Position numbers and translations under genes: made by a program. Shown here piece after piece: positions 56,916-64,000 of a DNA stretch of 64,000 bases. A model generated the notes under the pieces. That model was not told the DNA's origin. It saw only the letters and a program-made list of their open reading frames with translations, and ran no database searches. Location of the stretch: contig CM018608.1 of assembly GCA_009192285.1 (NCBI GenBank), forward strand, positions 1,692,201 to 1,756,200, in the 5' to 3' direction. This DNA is from Morchella semilibera (taxonomy: Eukaryota > Ascomycota > Pezizomycetes > Pezizales > Morchellaceae). Numbering within the stretch: position 1 is the stretch's first letter; each line of letters begins with the position of its first letter.

Positions 56916-57071
56916 CAGCCGACTCTCGATATAGTGATACTTAATTGATATTCGCCTTATGAGGATCAGTCTTGCCGGTCAAGCTTTTAGTAAGGGCTCT
57001 TTCTCATTTCTTATAGTGATAATCTCATAAGTTCTCAGTCCCGACCTCATCACTATATCAAGAGTCGGCTG
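56916..57071. mobile_element. 156-bp pogo-like MITE
   Basis: Inverted ends start CAGCCGACTCTCGATATAGT on the left and match the right end with one mismatch over about 23 bp. They are flanked by TA on both sides (56914-56915 and 57072-57073), the duplication expected for Tc1/mariner/pogo elements. No coding capacity. Confidence 0.75.
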
Positions 57072-57813
57072 TACTTGCATCAAACATAGGCTCGTACCCA
57101 GCCATCCTACCGGAGCTGGAGCATTACCGTTCCGATATTTGCTGAGATCCTTTTGTGGGCGTATTACGGGGCTCTCCGAGTGTCGGGGGGTTGTCGGAAG
57201 CTTGTCGGAGGGCTGTTTACATACAAAAAATAGCCTCCAGCAGGCTTTCCGACACAGTAAATAATATTTTTGAAGGAAAGTTAATGCTCCCGACTCTACG
57301 GTGGGCATGCAGAATCCTGCTTGTAGAGGATGGGTTAAAATCTGTAACAACACTTGTATTAGGCCTCAGGGCAATCAGTATAAATAAGTCGCACTTTAAA
57401 AATCATGACATATCTAATGTCCGCCCTTTCGCAAGTATTCATCCTCACACCTTCTCTTCTACACCCCAACAACCTAATCGTGTACCATTACCTTATCCGA
57501 CCATATTTTTTTACCAACTATGCCCAACAAGTGGGAGTTGACTATGTAGTTGGAGTCTCTCAATGTAACTACATGTAAGCAAGAACCCCGCACGCGCCAA
57601 TAGAGAGGTTTTGCAGCAGGCGCTATACCAAGACAGGGTTGTCCTTTTTGGTTAGAAAGTACGGACAGGGAAAAATGATGTTCTGCATTTTGCTGTGAAC
57701 TTAGTACATTTAGTTTACGCTAGTGCTTTTAGCTTCATGAAGATTTATGAGGCGAGACTTTCTGTTACTGTCTACCCTATCATCTATCATCAACCATCAG
57801 GTCATCAAGTCAG

Positions 57814-58386
57814 CGATGAGCACTTCTGAGGTGAGTTCTATTATCTGAGTACTTGTTAATATATTAATTGAGGAGCAGAATCACAACTCTAATGTTTCGC
57901 TACCGGGTCTCGGCGTTTCAATTCCGGAAACTATTTATACCAGTATCCAGGGCAATACATCAGCGGAATCAACTGGCTGATGGCTTTAATTACAATGATG
58001 CTCTTTCGCTGCCGAGTCTCGGCGTTTCAGTTCCGGAAAGTTCCTACAGAAGTCTAGAAGGCCCAGAACAGCAGACCCACTTGTTTTCTGATACTTCCAC
58101 CCCAGATAACTCGAGCCAGCGGAGTGAATTGGTTTTTAGTTCCAATGAGGGGGGACCATGTTGGTTATAATTTCCAAGTAAGCCTCACATCTCTATACCT
58201 ATTTACTATATCCTGACTGTAGTATAGAATACCTATCCAGCTCTTCCGCTACCGAGTCTCAGCGTTTCGGTTCCGGAAATCAGTTCTACAGATTGGGAAG
58301 GCTTGAGGAAACAGAATGAGAAGTTTTTAGATCGAGCTGTGCTAGATTCTAACCTGCTCGTCCTCAAGTGGACTGTAACAAAAACA
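57814..58386 (+). pseudogene. 5' region of the Harbinger accessory gene, repeat motif
   Basis: Three copies of a 33-nt sequence (about 57898, 58010 and 58248) read LPGLGVSIPE, LPSLGVSVPE and LPSLSVSVPE. A possible start MSTSE at 57816 is followed by a short GT..AG intron. The first and second copies are in different frames and a TGA follows the first, so the region is either broken or spliced in a way I cannot resolve. The third copy leads through STDWEGLRKQNEKFLDRAVL to a probable intron ending just before 58465. Confidence 0.4.
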
Positions 58387-58453
58387 GTATACTATCCACT
58401 CCGATAACTGGAATAAATTTCTATTTATCCGAGTATCCGTCCGATACTAATGT

Positions 58454-59407
58454 ATGAATTTTAGATTCCTACAACACAAGAAACAAGAAACAATCAACGT
58501 GCTTGAGCCCGATGATAGTATCCTTCGACAACGCTTGCTCTCCTCCACGGAATTTGATGATCAAACAGCTCCCAAGAACTACTTGACTTATCTAGATTTG
58601 CAATCTTCGGTTACAGGACGAAAGCAGAGAGTTCAATTGACCGATCCAGATATGAAAGCAAAGCTTGTGAAGCCTGCGCATACCCATTTTGAAATTTACT
58701 GCAAAGGTAAAGGGAAGTTTTACGATATCATCAGATGCAAATTCTGGGCTGCTACACAAGGGAAATCTGACGTGAATGTCAAGGGATATTTGGATTGCTG
58801 GGAAAAGAATAGGAGAGATCAAACCCGGTTGGATTTAATGAAGAGTGGTGTTGCTCGTGCTGCAGGAGAATGGGAAGTTGCTATGGACTTGTGGATCGCC
58901 GTACTTGACGGCTATGAATTGGAGAAAAAAACAGTCAAACAAGAAAAAGACTCAGCAGCGGTTGAAGAAAAAAAAAATAAAATAGCAAAAGTACGTGGGA
59001 GTATGATGCAATCTCTTTCCTCTAGAGGACCGATTGAGGTCATCTTGGGCGATGGGGTGGAGGGGGGGCCGATTAACCACATTCTTCCATCTTCCAACAA
59101 ACGCGCAATGACTGAGCAGCTCAAATCTATAATGAAGGATGGCGACCAACATATGCTGACTGCTTTGAAGGATATGGATAAGCAACGGATGGATAGATGG
59201 GAACGAATTTTTGGTGGTATGATTGAAAAGAGTGTAAGTCAAAGTGACAAAGTTAGGGGTGGCTCGGGCTTGGTGCAGCGGGTTGCAGCTGTTGAAAATC
59301 AATATATGGGAACCAATCGGAAACTGGATGATAGCAGAGAACAACTTCGGGCGCAAGGGGAAAATTTAGATCAAGTTATGTCGCTACTTGTTAATAAGTT
59401 AAAATGA
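58454..59407 (+). CDS. Accessory (Myb/SANT-like) protein of a Harbinger-type element
   Basis: A 317-codon open frame. The first codons may be intronic: TACTAATG..TTTTAG ends at 58464, so the exon probably starts at ATTCCTAC. Residues ~70-150 form a helical block with the pattern of a trihelix/SANT-like DNA-binding module (HTHFEIYCKGKGKFYDIIRC, KFWAAT, WEVAMDLWIAVLDGYE). A lysine-rich segment and a C-terminal coiled coil (QRMDRWERIFGGMIEK..VAAVENQ) follow. It converges on the broken DDE transposase 20 nt downstream, as expected for PIF/Harbinger elements, which use a second protein to bring the transposase to DNA. The domain call is from pattern only. Confidence 0.5.
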   Translation: MNFRFLQHKKQETINVLEPDDSILRQRLLSSTEFDDQTAPKNYLTYLDLQSSVTGRKQRVQLTDPDMKAKLVKPAHTHFEIYCKGKGKFYDIIRCKFWAATQGKSDVNVKGYLDCWEKNRRDQTRLDLMKSGVARAAGEWEVAMDLWIAVLDGYELEKKTVKQEKDSAAVEEKKNKIAKVRGSMMQSLSSRGPIEVILGDGVEGGPINHILPSSNKRAMTEQLKSIMKDGDQHMLTALKDMDKQRMDRWERIFGGMIEKSVSQSDKVRGGSGLVQRVAAVENQYMGTNRKLDDSREQLRAQGENLDQVMSLLVNKLK

Positions 59408-59426
59408 TAGATACATGACTCAATTC

Positions 59427-60614
59427 CTACAACAGATACTCTTCAATCGATGGTGGGGGATGTTCAAAGTATTGACTGGTATTACTACTATTATAACAGG
59501 TATGACAATTGGTGAAGAGAACTGCGGCAAAATAATATTTTCCAACCGGAGAGAGTCCGATCTTCATTCCTCGTTCAAAATCAATATAGCCAAAGTATTG
59601 CACCACTTTTCCAAAAGCCAACTCTACTATAACCCTCCGCCGGGATACGCAGTAATCGAATATCTCCTCTCCCTGACTTAATTCTCTACATATAATATAA
59701 TCAATAATAAAAATAAAAAAAGAATATAGCTTTTTTTACCTACCATTGCTCGGATTGCTCCAATTACGTTGGGTTGTAAGCCATAGGCAGCATCACCATA
59801 TATATTAAAGAGAGGTTCACCTTGAATATTAACAGCATGAGCTTCAAGCTTTAGTCCGAGTTCTGAATGCAACCACATTCCCCAATCGTTAGTCCGTCCT
59901 TTAAATCCTCCACAGAAGCTTGAGATCAAACCGTCAGGTGTTGAAATAGCTTGAGACTGAGTTGTGTGTTTCTTCTTATACCCGGAGTAGAACCATTTCT
60001 GATGCGCAACATCAGGGCCAGGACGACAAATGCCACGATGTGTCCCATCCACAAACCCCCATATCCGTCCACTAGGTTCTCCATGTCTGAATATTGAATC
60101 GCACTATCGAGTCAATGTTTCCGGATTTAATCGTACAGTACCCCAAAAAAGCTTGTCCTGTAATGTTCGGTAAAGATGTTCGCATACATCATTAAAAACT
60201 GTAGAAATCTAGGAATTTCCATGACCAAATATACCAATCACATCTTTGAGTCTTTGGGGGGAGGAAAGACGGTATAGTACTAGAGATAATGCGGTAGAAG
60301 GTGAGCTCGAAAACGGTGCCGAAAATTTGAAGGAATATGTAGCAGAATCGATAGTTGATTTTGAGAACAATTGAAACGAAGGTAACTGATACTCCATGCA
60401 TCTGACATCTCATCAATATTGAAAATATATTGACGATACTCGATTGGAATTCTCTTCGGCTGTATTTTGGTGATTCCAGCAAAATGCGCCATACTGATAA
60501 GTCTTTTATTGCGGGTTCGCCTAACAAAAAGTGCCTGTACTGCTGCATGTACTGCTCCCCCCCTGTTGCAGTCATCAAATAGGCAGCAGTTGTAGGGTCC
60601 AGGGCGCCGTCCAT
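59427..60614 (-). pseudogene. PIF/Harbinger-type DDE transposase, broken
   Basis: Minus-strand gene with DDE_Tnp_4-type signature. From the ATG at 60614: MDGALDPTTAAY, a frame change into LFDDCNRGGAVHAAVQALF.., KIQPKRIPIEYRQYIF.., another frame change near 60290 into ALSLVLYRLSSPQRLKDVIG, a TAG after GHGN S, then NDVCEHLYRTLQDKLFWGTV, a second TAG after NPETLTR, and WGFVDGTHRGICRPGPD (first catalytic Asp). YSGYKKKHTTQSQ and IYGDAAYGLQP (second Asp) follow. A 46-nt intron (59739-59694) joins to ELSQGEEIFDYCVSRRRVIVE (third acid, Glu) and FGKVVQYFGYIDF..GKYYFAAVLFTNCHTC. Two stops and at least two frame changes make it inactive. The terminal repeats were not found. Confidence 0.8.
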
Positions 60615-60714
60615 TTCTTTTGTAAGTGTGTAATTCTCTCTTACAACCCGCAAACCCCACAAGTAAATTTGCTACCCTGGTTAAATAGCGTCCAGAGTCA
60701 ATCAAATCTTTTTA

Positions 60715-63700
60715 CATTTTTTAGTGGCTCGTAGTACATGTATGTACTACTTTTTCCATAACGTACTTTTTTGTATTATCTATTATCCTTGATCCTGCCG
60801 CATCCTTGCAGTTGCCGTGGGAACGTAGTTTATAGTACAGAATTTCTCTTGCAAAACCTCTCTAACACACATACATCTAACAATAAATCTGATATCCCTA
60901 CCTCTTCCGTAGCCGGGCTTGCAACTCTTAATTATAAGTAAGTTTGACTCTGTAGATTTTATATATGTAGCTAATTTTTCGTATCCCGCTCTGCGACTAC
61001 AATTAGAGCTTGTGATTTTGGGTATCAGGCCCCATGGCACCCTGAAGTAATTATTCAGCATTTTCACCCTCCGCCGAGGCCCTTGCCCTTGCCCTTGCCC
61101 CCGGTCCTTCTACTCTCCAAATATCTACCTAGCGGCCGCAAACTAGAGCTGTGGATCATGGATATCAGATCCCCCCTCTAAAACTGTTATAAGGGCCTAC
61201 AGCCACTATCCTCCTACGGTGAACTTCTCCAGACCCTTCTACGTTAGGTCGAGCCTTTAGGTTTCAGCTCATATCTCGGAATTTACAATTGAATTAATTC
61301 TAGTTGAACTGGTTGGTGGGTTAGGGTTTCGATATCGACTAATCAAAGTGGCAAATCCTAATTCTAGTACATAGAGGAAGAAATGTACCTCTACAGTACG
61401 ATATTAAAGCCCGCAGCAAATACTGTACCAGTCAATGACGTTGGGACAGCCCGCCATTTCTGACAGCCGCTGAATTTGCTACAAGCCGGCTCTGACCAAT
61501 TCTATGTTGGGACAGGCTACCCTCTGACTGCATATTAGGGCAAAGCTCTCATGGCCTCTTGCTCTGATTATTTCTCAAACCGTGCTATCTTGGGGGAAAT
61601 TTCTTTCTTAAACTTAGTAGAACCTATAGACTATATAAATTCTGACTTCTGGCAATAAAACCTAGGACAAGACATAATATCTCTGACTGATCCGGGTCTT
61701 GTCAAAACCCTGACATAATGGTTTTTGTGGGACAGGTCCGGGCCCCTCTATACCTGACGTCCCAACCACATTGACCGGTACAATAGTAGATCTACTCGCA
61801 CGGTATTTAAATAGATACATATCGTTCTAACAAATCTCTTAGAAAAATTTCCGACTTTTTAATTAACGACCGACCATTCCTTAATCTGGCAAGGGGTCTG
61901 CCCCCCGCCCCCCCCCCCCCAAACCTCTTCAAGAAGAAGTCTTTGTGTGTCTTTACCATTAGGTCTTGTCATTTCCTCGTCTGTCGATTGTTCCACTCCT
62001 ATAATAGAGTCATTATATGGAAGAACACCGAGGTCTGTTAGTAAAGCCACATCAGATTTTTTTTTTCTTGGGGAGCAGCAGCATTTTGTTGACAGACGAA
62101 GGAATATCTCTCATCGTACAGGCCCGTCCGGCCAACCTCAGCAAAGATAAGAATTATTTCCTTTGTGTGAGGCACCCACCAGAAACGGGACGCAGCTCCG
62201 CCGTGCGGCGGGGTCCTCGGGCTCGACATGGGGTTTAGTGGTGGTCCCTATGAGATCTCCAATAGAAACTTAATTTCTCTCTTGTAGGGGTCAGATATGC
62301 CCGACCAATGTATAACAGGGTTGGGGGCGTTTGTATCGGAGACCAATTATCAAGTACCGAGTATAACCAGATCTGGTAGCAGCTTTCGCTTTCTCCAGGG
62401 TAGTTAGTAATAACATAAGGAATACTGATATTAGAGTGTTTAGGCTCATCCGACTAATTATACAACAAAAAAAAAATGCAGCCAAGGGTCGGACCCTCGG
62501 ACGGATGAAAATTCTCAAGTTCGCAACCTGGGCCGCGCACCACTTTGTAAAGGTATTATATTGCTTGTTATGGTAAATAGCTAAACAAGAATATCCAACA
62601 ATTACCGTAACTAGACTAATATCAGCTGGGAGAGGCATCTTGCAAATCTGCCAACTTTCATCTGTCCAGGGGATAGGAAAAAGCGAATTTAGCCCAATAC
62701 CCCGCTTACTTTAGCACATCTCTAATTGCAGGTTCTGTTCCCTGGATTTTCCTTTTATGTAATAGGCGAGCTTAAACAGTATCATGAAAAGGAATTCGCG
62801 CTCGAGGAACAGACTGTCCTACTAATTCGCCCCTCCCGACCCGGAACCACTCCAAGTTCTTTTAGTCATGGGATATCACTCGTATCTCCCACGATACCTC
62901 AAAATATCAATATGCCAGATTATCATGTGGTATGGTAATTCCCCTAGTAGATCATATTGGGACGCTCCGACATATACCACTGAGAGTCCTGCCTCATGCA
63001 AACCCTTTTTTTTTTTTTTTTTTTTTTTTAACCAGAACCGAGTGATCGCTCATGATCATATAGATATCTACAGCCCAGCGCCTTATCTATTGTCCTGGCA
63101 AAATGAGGGGTTGAGCGGACCATGACTATATAGCCTGCCAAGTGCGGAGCCACTTCCAAGGTATCTATAGATATCTATAATCCGGACCAGACAGTTGCGA
63201 ACATATTGTAAAAGACCGAATAATCAATATGTCTGTTCGCACTGGCAGTGGTGACTTCCACTACCGATCTGATGATTTCGGTAGTTGATCCTTCAATGCA
63301 CAGGATATTACAGGATCATACAAACCATCGAAAATTTACTACAAGGGAACGGATGGGAGCGAATTAACAGCTTTGCAACTGATAAATGTATAATGATGCT
63401 GGCGGTTTGGAAAATATTTTACTAAGATCTCCGTCTAGTGAATTCGCGTTGTCTTTCAATACCATGCGACTCCCACGGTTTACCGTTGATTGCCGGTATA
63501 CTTGACATAACTCACTACATAGAAGTCAACTCTCATAATTACAGCGTTTCGGGCAGTACCTTAACAATTTAAGAGAGAAGCAAGAGGGAGAGATCATCTT
63601 TGATTTTGTCTGTCATTACAAGATGGGGACACAAGCCCGAGTTTTGGATTCGGTCGTAATAAGGAGGCCCTTCGGCAATATTCTTTGGATACAGATATCT

Positions 63701-64000
63701 GTGAACAGATATTGGATACATTTCTGAATCGACAGTTTTGTTAGTTAAAATAATTTCAGGATGTCATTCATGAAATATATGAAGCACAATAAATGTCGGA
63801 ATCTGAAAAATCCCATTTGGGGCATGTTGCATCCCGATTACTATCGATAGAGACTCATTTGGAAGGTCTCTCACGACATCAATCTGCTGTTAGTCAAAAC
63901 AAATCCTAGAATCACACTAACTCGGTAATATCAATTCGGCAATCGCTTCAATAATTAGCCCCTCAACTCAGTAATATTGCTCTCCGCCTCTACCGTACAC
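60715..64000. other. Gene-poor end of the window
   Basis: No gene supported. Features seen: a 9-bp perfect palindrome pair GTAGTACAT/ATGTACTAC near 60732, a CCCTTG triplet near 61081-61100, a C run at 61902-61920, AGGCCCGTCCGGCCAACCTC at 62120 (like the 31471 element end), and a 24-nt T run at 63006-63029. Confidence 0.35.

Noticed and set aside
62465-62550. Minus-strand tRNA-like sequence ending in a T run
   Set aside because: A possible T arm is present but no acceptor or anticodon stem can be formed.

Overview
The window looks like a repeat-rich, gene-poor stretch of a filamentous fungal nuclear genome. Introns are short (46-73 nt, GT..AG, with CTAAC/CTAAT-like branch sites). The recognisable families are typical of fungi: a chromodomain Ty3/gypsy element, a TPR-CHAT protein, an OrsD/RecQ protein, a fungal TET/JBP-type dioxygenase and a Harbinger-type transposon. 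My guess is an ascomycete, perhaps a truffle-like Pezizomycete; that is inference from gene style and repeat load, not something the sequence proves.

Layout. 1-791 is the 3' end of a membrane-protein gene. 792-5270 is non-coding with a 149-bp fold-back and short repeats. 5271-5954 (-) is a compact hypothetical gene. 6561-12289 (+) is a decayed TPR-CHAT gene carrying four nonsense codons, a frameshift, a ~550-bp inverted-repeat insertion and a deletion where the catalytic cysteine belongs. 14499-21998 is a 5'-truncated copy of a helicase element, split by a full-length gypsy retrotransposon (15443-21669, minus strand; 634-bp LTRs with no difference I can see, 5-bp target duplication CCTGC). 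22000-28000 is a compound satellite built from a few modules, including a 16-codon coding-like repeat and an intron-like block. 28000-35300 is almost empty apart from a 1.6-kb terminal-inverted-repeat element.

The core is 35349-43045. Splicing five exons gives one open 1718-residue protein joining two N-terminal C2H2 fingers, an OrsD-type finger pair, a tyrosine-recombinase-like domain and a RecQ helicase with its zinc-binding domain. Facing it across an 8-unit 24-bp minisatellite is an intact two-exon gene for a 344-residue TET/JBP-like 2-oxoglutarate/Fe(II) dioxygenase with the HxD..H..R residues in place. A recombinase-helicase unit that exists in at least two copies, next to a base-modifying enzyme, is the most interesting arrangement here.

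43400-57800 is mostly non-coding with decayed transposon pieces. 57814-60614 is a two-gene Harbinger-type unit: a possibly intact accessory ORF convergent with a broken DDE transposase. 60720-64000 shows no convincing gene. The window is therefore mainly a graveyard of mobile elements in which the recombinase/helicase gene, the dioxygenase gene, the gypsy element, the 5271-5954 gene and perhaps the Harbinger accessory gene remain open.
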